Part shown: positions 1-10,636 of the stretch, one piece after another | Position numbering within the stretch: position 1 is the stretch's first letter | Layout of the letters: each line of letters begins with the position of its first letter | Source of the DNA: Lautropia sp. | GTDB lineage: Bacteria > Pseudomonadota > Gammaproteobacteria > Burkholderiales > Burkholderiaceae_E | Assembly (NCBI GenBank): GCA_030532425.1 | Contig: JAUNLD010000014.1 | Location: 1 to 52,805, forward strand | Length of the DNA: 52,805 nucleotides | Direction of reading: 5' to 3' | Program-made: the position numbers and the translations under genes | The notes under the pieces: model-generated | Database searches by the model: none | What the model was told of the DNA's origin: nothing | The model's input: only the letters and a program-made list of their open reading frames with translations

Positions 1-68
1 GCATGCCGGGTGGTGTGGGAGGGGTGCTGCCTGGGGCAGCCCCCTATCCCGATCGCCTGGGTTTTGCA

Positions 69-90
69 GGGCTTCCCGCCAGGGAAGCCC
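69..90 (-). terminator. stem-loop downstream of groEL, possible terminator
   Basis: A perfect 9-bp stem (GGGCTTCCC at 69-77 with GGGAAGCCC at 82-90) with a 4-nt loop lies about 20 nt beyond the groEL stop. No U-run follows it on the groEL strand, so it is not a classical intrinsic terminator. It may protect the mRNA 3' end or act with Rho. A second small stem (GCTGCC/GGCAGC) lies near position 30. Confidence 0.25.
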
Positions 91-109
91 GTGGCTGGCC
101 CGGGATGGA

Positions 110-1903
<1,794 letters not shown>

Positions 1904-1936
1904 TCACAGGCGGGGCTGCCCGTCGGCGGGCGTTCG

Positions 1937-2224
1937 TTACTGGACGATCGCCATGATGTCTTCTTCGCGCATCACCAGCAGTTCTTCGCCATCGACCTTG
2001 ACGGTCTGGCCGGAATACTTGCCGAAGAGCACCTTGTCGCCAACCTTGACGGCCAGCGGACGGACCTTGCCGTCATCGGTGATCTTGCCGTCACCGATGG
2101 CCAGCACTTCGCCCTGATCGGGCTTCTCGGCGGCGTTTTCGGGCAGGACGATGCCGGAAGCAGTCTTGCGCTCGTTGTCGAGGCGCTTGATGATGACCCG
2201 GTCATGCAGAGGGCGCAGTTTCAT
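1937..2224 (-). CDS. groES: co-chaperonin GroES (Hsp10)
   Basis: Encodes the 10-kDa lid of the GroEL chamber. The 95-residue product starts [15 protein letters not shown], contains a mobile-loop region ([18 protein letters not shown]) and ends EEDIMAIVQ, all typical of bacterial GroES. AGGAG lies 8 nt before the ATG. It is the first gene of the groESL operon; transcription from the promoter at about 2526-2554 would leave an unusually long leader of nearly 300 nt. Confidence 0.97.
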   Translation of the reverse strand: MKLRPLHDRVIIKRLDNERKTASGIVLPENAAEKPDQGEVLAIGDGKITDDGKVRPLAVKVGDKVLFGKYSGQTVKVDGEELLVMREEDIMAIVQ

Positions 2225-2490
2225 TCAGTGAACTCCTGAACAGGGATTGAAAGTGGTTGTCTGCCCGTGCTGCGGGGCAGCATGGGCGGGCTTGCCAACG
2301 AAGCTGGGGACGGTGTGTCGGGAACACAAGGGGCGGCATCCACATTTTTTTACGGGGGATGCCGTGCCTTGGGGCCAGACAGCGACCGTATCGACCCCAT
2401 GGGGGCGAGCCGGCCTGCCAGGGAGGCCGGGCAGGGCAGCACGAAGGCTGGCTGCGGCGGGCCGGGGCAGGGTCGGAGCACCGACAGGGC
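2225..2490 (-). other. long untranslated leader of groESL
   Basis: This stretch lies between the CIRCE operator and the groES start codon and holds no convincing gene. If the promoter next to CIRCE is the only one, it is a roughly 270-nt 5' leader containing a short U/A-rich spot near 2345. A second promoter closer to groES was looked for and not found. Confidence 0.45.
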
Positions 2491-2521
2491 TTTTGGCACT
2501 CTCGGCAGGAGAGTGCCAAAA
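2491..2521 (-). promoter_or_regulatory. CIRCE operator (HrcA-binding site)
   Basis: TTGGCACTC at 2493-2501 and GAGTGCCAA at 2511-2519 form a perfect 9-bp inverted repeat with a 9-nt spacer. The dyad extends one or two bases each side. This is the CIRCE layout (TTAGCACTC-N9-GAGTGCTAA) with one compensated change per arm. HrcA is known to repress groESL through this element until heat shock. The site begins about 5 nt after the candidate -10 box, so it covers the predicted start of transcription. Confidence 0.93.
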
Positions 2522-2525
2522 GTGG

Positions 2526-2554
2526 ATGATAGACAGGCGCTGCGGGCGATGCAA
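2526..2554 (-). promoter_or_regulatory. groESL promoter, sigma-70-like
   Basis: Read on the minus strand, TTGCAT (2549-2554) and TATCAT (2526-2531) are separated by exactly 17 nt and sit immediately upstream of CIRCE. The spacing and the overlap of the start site with the operator support this as the heat-inducible groESL promoter. Confidence 0.65.
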
Positions 2555-2730
2555 GCTGCCCGGGGTGTTGCATCGGGCGCAACCTGTGGGCTGGTCCGGA
2601 CGGTTCATCGGTACGGATGGTGCGTTTGTCTGGGCCGGGCAGCCGGTTGTTGCCTGCCTGCATCACCATGCTGGCCATGATCGGGAAACGGCTGGATGCT
2701 TGCAGATCCGCCGACAACAGGGTGGACGCA

Positions 2731-4362
2731 ATGGTGGTGAAGGCAGGAAGCCTGTGGTGGGGCATGTTGGTGGCGGGCATCTCGGGGGGGCTGGTGGCAG
2801 CCAGGGCAGCCACGCCCCTGCCGACCGATGGCGCGATCCCGCTGAAGGCTTTTGCCGACAGACAGCCCCTGCGGGCAGGGCTTGTCCCGGCATCCCGGGC
2901 GGACACCTCGCGCGCGGCGTCCGCGCCTGCGCCCGTGCAGCCGGTGCAGACGGCGATGCTGTCGTGGCCGATGACCGATGGCGGTGTGCCTGCGCCGATC
3001 TCGGTGGAGGCGATGTCCTCGCTGGCGGGCCGCGTCCTGACGCAATCCGGCATCCATGCCGACAGCTTTGGCCTGGTGGTGCAACCGCTGGGCAAGGGCG
3101 CGTTGCGTGTCGCCCATCTGGGCGCTCAGCCCTTCAACCCGGCGTCGACGATGAAGCTGGTGACGACGCACGCCGCGCTGTCGATGCTGGGGCCGCAATA
3201 CCGCTGGACGACGCGCTTCTATCTGACCGGACCGATTCGTGACGGTGTCCTGCATGGCGATCTGGTGTTGCAGGGCGGGGGCGATCCGCACCTGGTGATT
3301 GAAGACCTGCACGCGCTGATGGCCGACATGCGCGCGCGTGGCCTGCGCACGATCCGCGGCAACCTCCTCATCGACGACAGCCGCTTTGCGGTGAGCCATG
3401 GTGAGGGGCGCGCTTTCGATGGTGATGCTTCGCAGGCTTATAACGTGCTGCCCTATGCGGCACTGATGAACTTCAAGGCCAGCCGGCTGGTGATCGACCC
3501 GAAACAGCGCCGCCTGACACTGGAGCCGCCGCTGGCTGACGTGCAGCTGCGTTACGAGGTGAAGGTGCTGAAAGGGCGTTGCCGCCCCGGCCTGAACCGG
3601 CTGGCGGTGCGCGAGAGCAGCAACGCCCAGGGCAAACCGGTGCTGACGGTCAGCGGCAGGCAGGTACGGGCCTGTGGCACGCAGCAGTTCTACGCCGCGA
3701 TGCTGGACCATCAGCGCTTCGTGCACGGCATCTTCAAGGCGGCCTGGCGCGACATGGGGGGCAGCTTCGAGGGGCGCACGCTGATCGCGCCGGGTGCCGC
3801 GAGCCGCGGCCGCCTCTTTCATGAATGGACCTCGACCAGCGATCTGGCCGGCGCCGTCCATCATATCAACAAGTACAGCAACAACGTGATGACACGGATG
3901 CTGCTGCTGGAGATGGCCGCCGTTCGCGGGCAGGGGGCGGTGCGCCCCGAGGCCGCCGGTGGCTGGCTGCGCGACTGGTACCGTCAGCAGGGCCTGCCGA
4001 TGACGTCGCTGTACATGGAAAACGGTTCCGGGCTGTCGCGGGTGTCACGCATTTCGGCACAGGATCTGGTCTCGGTGCTGGTGCATGCGGCCGGCAGTGC
4101 CACGGCGGGTGATTTCGAGGCCTCGCTGCCGGTGGTGGGAATCGACGGCACGATGCGCACCCGTCTGCGTCACGAGCCGCTGGCGGGCCAGGCGCAGATC
4201 AAGACGGGCACGTTGAGTGATGTGCGGGCCATTGCCGGTTACATCACGGCCGCATCGGGCGAGCGTTATGCCTTGGCACTGATGATTAATGGCCCCTATG
4301 CCGCCAGCCGTGCACTGGCTGCGCAGGATGAACTGCTGCGCTGGGTTTATCGGCATGGATGA
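2731..4362 (+). CDS. dacB: D-alanyl-D-alanine carboxypeptidase/endopeptidase, PBP4 (DacB) family
   Basis: A peptidase S13 protein expected to trim pentapeptide stems and cut peptidoglycan cross-links in the periplasm. The 543-residue product shows the three penicillin-binding signatures: SxxK as STMK (Ser139-Lys142), SxN as SNN within KYSNNVMTRM, and KTG at Lys491. Upstream in-frame ATGs exist from 2617. The ATG at 2731 gives a plausible secretion signal (MVVKAG, a hydrophobic stretch, then AARAATP), though its ribosome-binding site is weak. It is somewhat longer than E. coli DacB because of a Pro/Ala-rich linker after the signal peptide. It is transcribed divergently from groESL and probably as a single gene. 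Confidence 0.9.
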   Translation: MVVKAGSLWWGMLVAGISGGLVAARAATPLPTDGAIPLKAFADRQPLRAGLVPASRADTSRAASAPAPVQPVQTAMLSWPMTDGGVPAPISVEAMSSLAGRVLTQSGIHADSFGLVVQPLGKGALRVAHLGAQPFNPASTMKLVTTHAALSMLGPQYRWTTRFYLTGPIRDGVLHGDLVLQGGGDPHLVIEDLHALMADMRARGLRTIRGNLLIDDSRFAVSHGEGRAFDGDASQAYNVLPYAALMNFKASRLVIDPKQRRLTLEPPLADVQLRYEVKVLKGRCRPGLNRLAVRESSNAQGKPVLTVSGRQVRACGTQQFYAAMLDHQRFVHGIFKAAWRDMGGSFEGRTLIAPGAASRGRLFHEWTSTSDLAGAVHHINKYSNNVMTRMLLLEMAAVRGQGAVRPEAAGGWLRDWYRQQGLPMTSLYMENGSGLSRVSRISAQDLVSVLVHAAGSATAGDFEASLPVVGIDGTMRTRLRHEPLAGQAQIKTGTLSDVRAIAGYITAASGERYALALMINGPYAASRALAAQDELLRWVYRHG

Positions 4363-4398
4363 GGGGCCGTAGCGGCCTGGCCGGGTCAGGCGGGGGCT

Positions 4399-4440
4399 TT
4401 GCCCTGCCTTGAACCCTATTTATAATATAAAATATAAATA
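4399..4440 (+). promoter_or_regulatory. promoter and AT-rich dyad upstream of the tetronate operon
   Basis: TTGCCC (4399-4404) and a perfect TATAAT (4421-4426) are 16 nt apart. The -10 box lies in an A/T-only stretch, conspicuous in this GC-rich window, that contains ATTTATA and TATAAAT arms separated by 8 nt. The dyad may be an operator for a regulator encoded elsewhere, since the operon has none of its own. In DNA this AT-rich, some symmetry is expected by chance. Confidence 0.55.
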
Positions 4441-4507
4441 CGACGCCTGCGCCGACGATGTGCAGGCGCATAATGAAAGAGAGACATGCTTGGACAAGGA
4501 GTCGTGC

Positions 4508-5422
4508 ATGAGCTACGCGGTAGCGGTGGTCGGTCTTGGCGCGATGGGAATGGGGGCGGCAAAGTCCTGCATCAAGGCCGGGATTGATACCTATGGGGTT
4601 GATCTGAACCCGCAGGCTCGGGAGACATTGAAAGCGGCAGGCGCACGGGATGCTGCGGCCACTGCCGATGCGTTTGCAGACAGGCTGGACGCCGTGCTGT
4701 TGCTGGTGGTCAATGCCGCTCAGGTGAAGGCCGTCCTGTTTGGTGACGGAGGTGAGGATCAGGGGCTGGCATGCAGGCTGAAGCCGGGAACGGCCGTGAT
4801 GGTCTCTTCGACCATATCGGCAGAAGATGCGCGGAGCATTGCGGCACGGCTGGCCGAGCACGCCGTACTGATGCTGGATGCACCTGTTTCCGGTGGTGCA
4901 GCCAAGGCCAGCCTTGGCGAAATGACGGTCATGGCCTCGGGATCGTCCGAGGCTTTTTCACGTCTGGAGCCTGTCCTGTCTGCGGTGGCAGGCAAGGTAT
5001 ACAACGTGGGGCCCGACATTGGTCAGGGCGCCACCGTCAAGATCGTGCATCAGCTGCTTGCTGGCGTGCACATTGCGGCCGCAGCGGAAGCCATGGCGCT
5101 TGCCGCCCGTGCGGGCATCCCGCTGGATCTGATGTACGACGTGGTGACGCATGCGGCCGGAAACTCCTGGATGTTCGAGAATCGCATGAAGCATGTGGTG
5201 GAGGGGGATTACACCCCCCTGTCGATGGTCGACATCTTCGTGAAGGATCTGGGCCTGGTGTCAGACACGGCGAAGAGCCTGCGTTTTCCGCTGCCATTGG
5301 CGTCCACGGCGCTCAACATGTTCACCGAGGCAAGCAACGCCGGTCATGGCAGGGAAGACGACAGCGCCGTCATCAAGATTTTCAGTGGCATTGATCTGCC
5401 GAAGCAGGGGGAGGCATCATGA
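4508..5422 (+). CDS. ltnD: L-threonate dehydrogenase (LtnD), beta-hydroxyacid dehydrogenase family
   Basis: Expected to oxidise L-threonate at C2 with NAD+ to 2-dehydro-L-erythronate. The 304-residue product begins with a Rossmann motif (VVGLGAMGMG, residues 8-16), has the substrate-binding segment LDAPVSGG (124-130) and the family's catalytic lysine in ATVKIVHQLLAG (Lys178). The start at 4508 is set by AAGGAG 6 nt upstream and by the glycine-rich motif near the N-terminus; an upstream in-frame start at 4409 would run through the promoter. It is the first gene of the operon and overlaps otnK by 4 nt (ATGA). Other beta-hydroxyacid dehydrogenases look similar, but the otnK-otnC-otnI-denD context points to LtnD. 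Confidence 0.88.
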   Translation: MSYAVAVVGLGAMGMGAAKSCIKAGIDTYGVDLNPQARETLKAAGARDAAATADAFADRLDAVLLLVVNAAQVKAVLFGDGGEDQGLACRLKPGTAVMVSSTISAEDARSIAARLAEHAVLMLDAPVSGGAAKASLGEMTVMASGSSEAFSRLEPVLSAVAGKVYNVGPDIGQGATVKIVHQLLAGVHIAAAAEAMALAARAGIPLDLMYDVVTHAAGNSWMFENRMKHVVEGDYTPLSMVDIFVKDLGLVSDTAKSLRFPLPLASTALNMFTEASNAGHGREDDSAVIKIFSGIDLPKQGEAS

Positions 5423-6678
5423 TCCGCCTGGGTGTCATCGCGGACGACTTCACGGGCGCCAGCGACATTGCCAGCTTTCTTGTCGAGAACGGCCTGCGTA
5501 CCGTGCAGATGAACGGTGTGCCGGCGCGGCATCTGCCTCCGGATGTCGATGCCGTGGTCATCAGCCTGAAATCCAGATCGAATCCGGTCGATGAGGCAGT
5601 GGAGCAGTCGCTGGCTGCGTTGAAGTGGCTGATGGATCAGCCATGCCAGCAGTTCTATTTCAAGTATTGCTCCACCTTCGACAGCACCGAGCGTGGGAAC
5701 ATCGGTCCGGTGACGGACGCGCTGCTGAGTGCGCTGGGCGAGGATTTTACGGTGATTTCGCCAGCCCTGCCTGTCAATGGCAGGACGATCTTCAATGGCT
5801 ACCTGTTCGTCGGCAACGTGTTGCTGAACGAATCGGGCATGCAGAATCACCCGATCACGCCGATGAAGGACGCCAGCCTGATTCGACTGATGGATGCTCA
5901 GGCATCGGGGCGGACGGGGCTGGTGTCTTATGCCGAGGTGGCAAAAGGCGCTGATAGCGTGAAGTCCCGCCTGCAGGCACTCCGTTCCCAGGGCTACCGT
6001 TATGTCGTTGCAGACAGCGTGGATGACGCCCAGCTTGCGGTGGTTGCCGAGGCTTGTGCGGGCATGCGCTTGCTGACTGGAGGGTCGGGGCTGGCCGGAT
6101 ACCTGGCTGCAGCCTTGAGTGGTGGTCAGAAAGCGGAGGCTGGCTTCGTCCCGCCTGTTGCCCGCAGCATCGTCCTCTCTGGCTCGTGTTCCGTGATGAC
6201 GAATCGCCAGGTGGGGGCATACAGGACGAAGGCGCCTGCCCTGTTCGTTGATGCCGAACGTTGCCTGACAGAGGGGGAGGCGTATGTGGCGGAGTTGTTC
6301 GACTGGGCGGCATCTCATCGCGACGCCCCCTTGGCGCCCTTGCTTTATGCAACGGTTCCGCCCGAGGAGCTGAAGGCGATTCAGCGGCGGCTGGGCGCAG
6401 CGCAAGCCAGCGAAGCGGTCGAGAGAAGCTTTGCCTCGCTGGCGCAGCGGCTGCGGGAGGATGGTGTTCGCAGCTTCATCACTGCAGGCGGGGAAACCTC
6501 CAGTATCGTGGTCCAGAGGCTGGGGGTTGACGGCTTCCGCATCGGCAAGCAGATCGCACCGGGTGTTCCCTGGCTTCGGGTGCTCGACAGCGACATCCAT
6601 CTGGCCCTGAAGTCTGGAAACTTCGGGCAGGAAGACTTCTTTGAACGGGCACAGGTGATGTGTTCACATCGGACATGA
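5419..6678 (+). CDS. otnK: 3-oxo-tetronate kinase (OtnK), DUF1537 four-carbon acid sugar kinase
   Basis: Expected to phosphorylate 3-dehydro-L-erythronate or 3-dehydro-D-erythronate at O4 with ATP. The 419-residue protein starts IRLGVIADDFTGASDIA, the hallmark N-terminal motif of the DUF1537 kinases, and carries LLTGGSGLAGYLA in the middle and ITAGGETSSIVVQRLG near the C-terminus, which matches the nucleotide-binding C-terminal domain. Its start codon overlaps the ltnD stop, consistent with translational coupling. Full length for the family. Confidence 0.92.
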   Translation: MIRLGVIADDFTGASDIASFLVENGLRTVQMNGVPARHLPPDVDAVVISLKSRSNPVDEAVEQSLAALKWLMDQPCQQFYFKYCSTFDSTERGNIGPVTDALLSALGEDFTVISPALPVNGRTIFNGYLFVGNVLLNESGMQNHPITPMKDASLIRLMDAQASGRTGLVSYAEVAKGADSVKSRLQALRSQGYRYVVADSVDDAQLAVVAEACAGMRLLTGGSGLAGYLAAALSGGQKAEAGFVPPVARSIVLSGSCSVMTNRQVGAYRTKAPALFVDAERCLTEGEAYVAELFDWAASHRDAPLAPLLYATVPPEELKAIQRRLGAAQASEAVERSFASLAQRLREDGVRSFITAGGETSSIVVQRLGVDGFRIGKQIAPGVPWLRVLDSDIHLALKSGNFGQEDFFERAQVMCSHRT

Positions 6679-6709
6679 TCTGAATGATGAAAAAAACAGG
6701 GGGAGGGGG

Positions 6710-7342
6710 ATGACGGAGCAGGAACAAAAAGAACAGATGGTTGCCCTGGCCAGGTCGTTCTATGACCGGGGCTACAGCGTCGGTGGTGCCGGCAATCTCT
6801 CGGTCAGGTTGTCGGAAGAGCGGTTTCTGGTTACGCCGACCGGATCGTCTTTGGGCAGGCTTCGCGCCGAGCGTCTGTCGGTGCTTGATCGGGAAGGACG
6901 CCTGCTGTCGGGGGACAGGCCGAGCAAGGAATCCGTATTCCATCTGGCGATGTACCGGCGAAATCCGGAATGTCAGGCTATCGTGCACCTGCACTCGACG
7001 TACCTGACGGCGCTTTCGTGCCTGCAGGGTCTGGATGAAAGGAACGCCTTGAAAGCGTTCACGCCGTACTACGTCATGCGCGTGGGGGCTTTGCCGGTGA
7101 TTCCGTACTACCCGCCCGGTCATCCGGATATTGCGCGTGAGCTTGAGGCGCGGGCGATGGACGGGCGAGCCTTCCTGCTGGCCAATCACGGCGTGGTCGT
7201 GACGGGTTCGGATCTGGTCGATGCGGTTGACAACACGGAAGAGCTGGAAGAGACGGCACGGCTGTTCTTCATCCTGAAGGGGCAGGATATCCGGTACCTG
7301 ACCGACGAGGAAGTTCGAGATTTGAAAAACAGGGGGAAATGA
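6710..7342 (+). CDS. otnC: 3-oxo-tetronate 4-phosphate decarboxylase (OtnC), class II aldolase family
   Basis: Expected to decarboxylate 3-dehydro-tetronate 4-phosphate to dihydroxyacetone phosphate and CO2. The 210-residue product has the class II aldolase/adducin fold signature: GGAGNLSVRL near the N-terminus, the metal-binding HLHST motif in IVHLHSTYLTAL, and LANHGVVVTG further on. A strong purine-rich ribosome-binding site (GGGAGGGGG) precedes the ATG. It lies 31 nt after otnK and overlaps otnI by 4 nt. L-fuculose-phosphate-aldolase-like enzymes are similar, but the operon context makes OtnC the better name. Confidence 0.88.
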   Translation: MTEQEQKEQMVALARSFYDRGYSVGGAGNLSVRLSEERFLVTPTGSSLGRLRAERLSVLDREGRLLSGDRPSKESVFHLAMYRRNPECQAIVHLHSTYLTALSCLQGLDERNALKAFTPYYVMRVGALPVIPYYPPGHPDIARELEARAMDGRAFLLANHGVVVTGSDLVDAVDNTEELEETARLFFILKGQDIRYLTDEEVRDLKNRGK

Positions 7343-8121
7343 CGATGCCGAGGTTTGCAGCCAACCTGTCGATGATGTTTGCCGACAGGCCCTTCAAGGA
7401 CCGGTTCAGGGCCGCAGCGGATGCCGGGTTCAAGCATGTGGAGTATCTGTTTCCCTATGAATACCCGGCTGAAGCGCTGAAACGCCTGCTGGATGACAAC
7501 GGGTTGAAGCAGGTGCTGTTCAATACGGCACCGGGCGATGCGGCCCAGGGGGAGTGGGGGCTGGCGGCGATTCCTGGCCGGGAGGATGAAGCAGGCAGGC
7601 ATGCTGAGCAGGCGCTGGCTTATGCCAGGGTGTTGCAGTGCCCTCAGGTTCACATCATGGCTGGTGTGGTGCCGGAAGGGGTTGAACGGCAGGCCTGCCT
7701 TGCCACGTTTGTCCAGAACATTCGTCGTGCGTCCGAGCTTTTTCGGGAACATGGCGTCAGGATCATGCTGGAGGCGCTCAGTCCGCAGGTCAAGCCCGGA
7801 TATCTGTTGCGCAGCCAGCATGACACGCTGGAGGTGGTCGAGCTGATCGGATGCGACAACGTGTTCGTTCAGTTTGACTATTTTCATGCACAGAACGTTG
7901 ACGGGAACCTCTCGCGCATGACGGAGAAGATGATCGGCAGGATTGGTCATGTCCAGGTGGCGTCCGTGCCTGAGCGGCATGAGCCGGACGAGGGGGAGGT
8001 CAACTACGCGCATGTTTTTGCGTTGCTGGACAGGCTGGGATATGAGGGCTACGTGGGATGTGAGTACAACCCGCGTGGACGTACGGAAGAGGGGCTGGAC
8101 TGGGTGAAGCCCTATCTGTAG
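7339..8121 (+). CDS. otnI: 2-oxo-tetronate isomerase (OtnI), hydroxypyruvate isomerase family
   Basis: Expected to interconvert 2-dehydro- and 3-dehydro-tetronates, the step that joins the L-threonate and D-erythronate branches. The 260-residue TIM-barrel protein begins PRFAANLSMMFADRPFKDRF, characteristic of the Hyi/OtnI group. Candidate metal-binding acids lie in IMLEALSP and in the C-terminal GCEYNPRGRTEEGLDWV. The ATG overlaps the otnC stop (ATGA). A true hydroxypyruvate isomerase cannot be excluded from sequence alone. Confidence 0.88.
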   Translation: MTMPRFAANLSMMFADRPFKDRFRAAADAGFKHVEYLFPYEYPAEALKRLLDDNGLKQVLFNTAPGDAAQGEWGLAAIPGREDEAGRHAEQALAYARVLQCPQVHIMAGVVPEGVERQACLATFVQNIRRASELFREHGVRIMLEALSPQVKPGYLLRSQHDTLEVVELIGCDNVFVQFDYFHAQNVDGNLSRMTEKMIGRIGHVQVASVPERHEPDEGEVNYAHVFALLDRLGYEGYVGCEYNPRGRTEEGLDWVKPYL

Positions 8122-8141
8122 CAGGACATGGGGAGGAGACG

Positions 8142-9083
8142 ATGAACATCGTGATCACGGGGGGAGGGGGGTTTCTGGGCCAGCGGCTGGCGCGGGTTCT
8201 GCTCGCGCGGGAACCGCAGGCCCGGATCACCCTGGTGGACGCCGTTCAACCCGGGCTGACGGACGAGCGGGTTCGCCATGTTGTCATGGACCTGCGAGAT
8301 GCCGAAGGCCTGTCGAAGGTCATCACCACGGACACGGATGCGGTCTATCACCTGGCGGCGATTGTCAGCAGTCACGCCGAGGCGGATCCCGATCTTGGCC
8401 ATGACATCAACTTTGGCGCAACGCGGAACATCCTTGAGCGGATCCGCGCGGTAAAGCCTGGCATCCGGCTGGTGTTTTCCAGTTCTCTGGCAGTCTATGG
8501 TGGAAAGCTGCCTGACGTGATTGAGGACGACACGGCTGTCACGCCACAATCCTGCTACGGCACACAGAAGGCCATGGCGGAGCTTCTCGTGAATGACTAC
8601 ACCCGGAAAGGTTTTGTCGACGGGCTCTCGGTGCGCCTTCCTACCGTATGCGTACGGCCGGGCAAGCCGAACAAGGCGGCGTCTTCCTTTGTCAGCAGCA
8701 TCGTGCGGGAGCCGCTGCAAGGTCAGGACGCCGTCCTGCCCGTCTCCCCGGAGCTGCGCCTGTGGCTTTCCAGTCCGGACACGGTGGTGGCCAACCTGAT
8801 TCATGCGCTCAAGGCGCCGGGTCTTGATCGGCGCGACTGGCACGTGCTGAATCTTCCGGGGTTCACGATCAGTGTTCAGCACATGCTGGACACGCTGGTT
8901 GACATGACCGAGCCTGCCGTGCTTCGTCATGTGCATCCGCAGTTCGATGAGGGGGTCAACGCCATCGTGGCCAGCTGGCCTGCGGCCATCAATGACGAGA
9001 CCGCGCTGGCAAACGGATTCGTCCGGGATGGTGATTTTGCAGGTGTCATCCGCCAGTTCATCGAGAAGGACATGCAGAAATGA
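8142..9083 (+). CDS. denD: D-erythronate dehydrogenase (DenD), short-chain/epimerase-type
   Basis: Expected to oxidise D-erythronate with NAD+ to 2-dehydro-D-erythronate. The 313-residue extended SDR protein has a GGGGFLG Rossmann motif (residues 7-13), Asp33 at the end of the second strand consistent with NAD+ preference, the serine segment FSSSLAVYG and the catalytic YGTQK (Tyr139-Lys143). The segment RLPTVCVRPGKPNKAASSF is typical of DenD-like proteins. GGAGGAG precedes the start. With ltnD it gives the operon two entry points for substrates. Confidence 0.87.
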   Translation: MNIVITGGGGFLGQRLARVLLAREPQARITLVDAVQPGLTDERVRHVVMDLRDAEGLSKVITTDTDAVYHLAAIVSSHAEADPDLGHDINFGATRNILERIRAVKPGIRLVFSSSLAVYGGKLPDVIEDDTAVTPQSCYGTQKAMAELLVNDYTRKGFVDGLSVRLPTVCVRPGKPNKAASSFVSSIVREPLQGQDAVLPVSPELRLWLSSPDTVVANLIHALKAPGLDRRDWHVLNLPGFTISVQHMLDTLVDMTEPAVLRHVHPQFDEGVNAIVASWPAAINDETALANGFVRDGDFAGVIRQFIEKDMQK

Positions 9084-9121
9084 TCTGACGCGTTAAAACA
9101 GGCGTTGAGGAGACATTCATC

Positions 9122-10636
9122 GTGAAGGAGTCGTATTTTCTGGGCGGATTGCCGATGCCGATCGTCGGCTTGCTGATTGCCGTCTTTGTCCTGATCTATC
9201 TGGTGTTGCGCACGCGGGTTCACGCGTTTCTTGCCATGCTGATCGCGGCGTCCATTGCAGGGATGTGTGGCGGCATGAGTGCGACAGACACCCTGACAAC
9301 CCTGACGAAAGGGTTTGGGAGCACGTTGGGCAGTATCGGCATCGTCATCGGTCTTGGCGTGATGATGGGGCGCGTGCTTGAGGTGTCGGGTGCTGCCGAG
9401 AAGATGGCCTACAGCTTCATCCGCTTCCTTGGTCAGAAGAGGGAAGAATGGGCACTGGCGGTCACCGGCTATGTGGTCAGCATTCCCATCTTCGTCGATT
9501 CTGCGTTCGTGGTGCTTTATCCCGTGGCCAAGGCGCTGGCCAGGACGGGCAAGCGCTCCCTGCTGACGCTGGGCGTGGCCCTGGCCGGTGGCCTGGTGGT
9601 GACACACCATGTTGTCCCGCCCACGCCCGGGCCGCTTGGGGTGGCAGGAATCTTTGGCGTGGACCTCGGTGCCATGCTGCTTCTGGGGATGGCATTGGCG
9701 GTGCCTTGCGTGAGCAGCATGGTGCTGTATGCCCGGTGGCTTGACCGCAAGTTCCCGGGCTTCAACGAGCAGAGCTTCAGCCAGGACGAATTGCGTGACA
9801 AGCTCGACACCTACCTTCAGGATCGCGAGACGCGGGCAATGCCGAGCCTGTTCCTGTCGATGCTTCCGATCGTGCTGCCGATCTCGCTGATCTTCCTGAA
9901 GGCCGTGGTGGACCTGGCGTCGAAGTACAGCCTTGATTCTGCCGAGGCGCTGGAGGCGTTCCAGGCGGGCGGTGCTTATCAGGTGGTTGCCTTCATCGGT
10001 CATCCCATCGTTGCGCTGGCTATCAGCGTTCTGGTGGCGGTTTACACCCTGATGCCGCAGGCCACTGCGCAGGAGACCGCAAAGGAACTCGAGGCTGGCG
10101 TCACGACGGCGGGGATTATCCTGCTGGTGACGGGCGCTGGTGGTGCGCTCGGGGCGATCTTGCGTGAGAGCGGAGCGGGCGCGCAGCTTGCCACGCAGAT
10201 TGCGGCCTTGCCGATCTCTCCGATCCTGATTCCTTTCATCGTGGCGACCCTGGTGCGCTTCATTCAGGGCTCAGGCACCGTGGCCATGGTGACGGCCGCG
10301 TCGATCACGGCGCCGGTTCTTGCGGAGATTGACGGGGTGAACATGCTGCTCGCTGCCCAGGCGGCCACCATGGGTTCACTGTTCTTCGGGTACTTCAATG
10401 ACAGCCTGTTCTGGGTGGTCAACCGCATGATGGGCATTTCTGACGTGAAGACGCAGATGATTGTCTGGTCCATTCCCACGACCATCGCGTGGGCTGTGGG
10501 GGGCGCATCCATCGCCGTGCTCAATCTTGTCTGGGGAACCCATGGCTCACTGGCCGATCCCCTGATCCCGCTGGTTGTTCTGGCGTTGCTGATGGGCTAT
10601 GTGGTCAGCCAGAACCGCAAGCTGGCCACGTCGTGA
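9122..10636 (+). CDS. GntP-family permease, probable four-carbon acid sugar uptake
   Basis: A 504-residue polytopic inner-membrane protein with about 12 to 14 hydrophobic segments. It resembles gluconate:H+ symporters of the GntP family (ATMGSLFFGYFNDSLFWVVNRMMG; VVTHHVVPPTPGPLGVAGIFG). The start is GTG with GAGGAG 9 nt upstream; an ATG at 9152 is a less likely alternative. It follows denD by 38 nt, so threonate or erythronate uptake is the natural inference. The substrate is not readable from the sequence. Confidence 0.85.
   Translation: MKESYFLGGLPMPIVGLLIAVFVLIYLVLRTRVHAFLAMLIAASIAGMCGGMSATDTLTTLTKGFGSTLGSIGIVIGLGVMMGRVLEVSGAAEKMAYSFIRFLGQKREEWALAVTGYVVSIPIFVDSAFVVLYPVAKALARTGKRSLLTLGVALAGGLVVTHHVVPPTPGPLGVAGIFGVDLGAMLLLGMALAVPCVSSMVLYARWLDRKFPGFNEQSFSQDELRDKLDTYLQDRETRAMPSLFLSMLPIVLPISLIFLKAVVDLASKYSLDSAEALEAFQAGGAYQVVAFIGHPIVALAISVLVAVYTLMPQATAQETAKELEAGVTTAGIILLVTGAGGALGAILRESGAGAQLATQIAALPISPILIPFIVATLVRFIQGSGTVAMVTAASITAPVLAEIDGVNMLLAAQAATMGSLFFGYFNDSLFWVVNRMMGISDVKTQMIVWSIPTTIAWAVGGASIAVLNLVWGTHGSLADPLIPLVVLALLMGYVVSQNRKLATS

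Noticed and set aside
4365..4377. GGCCG-TAG-CGGCC hairpin after dacB
   Set aside because: Only 5 bp with a 3-nt loop and no T-run; too weak to call a terminator in GC-rich DNA.
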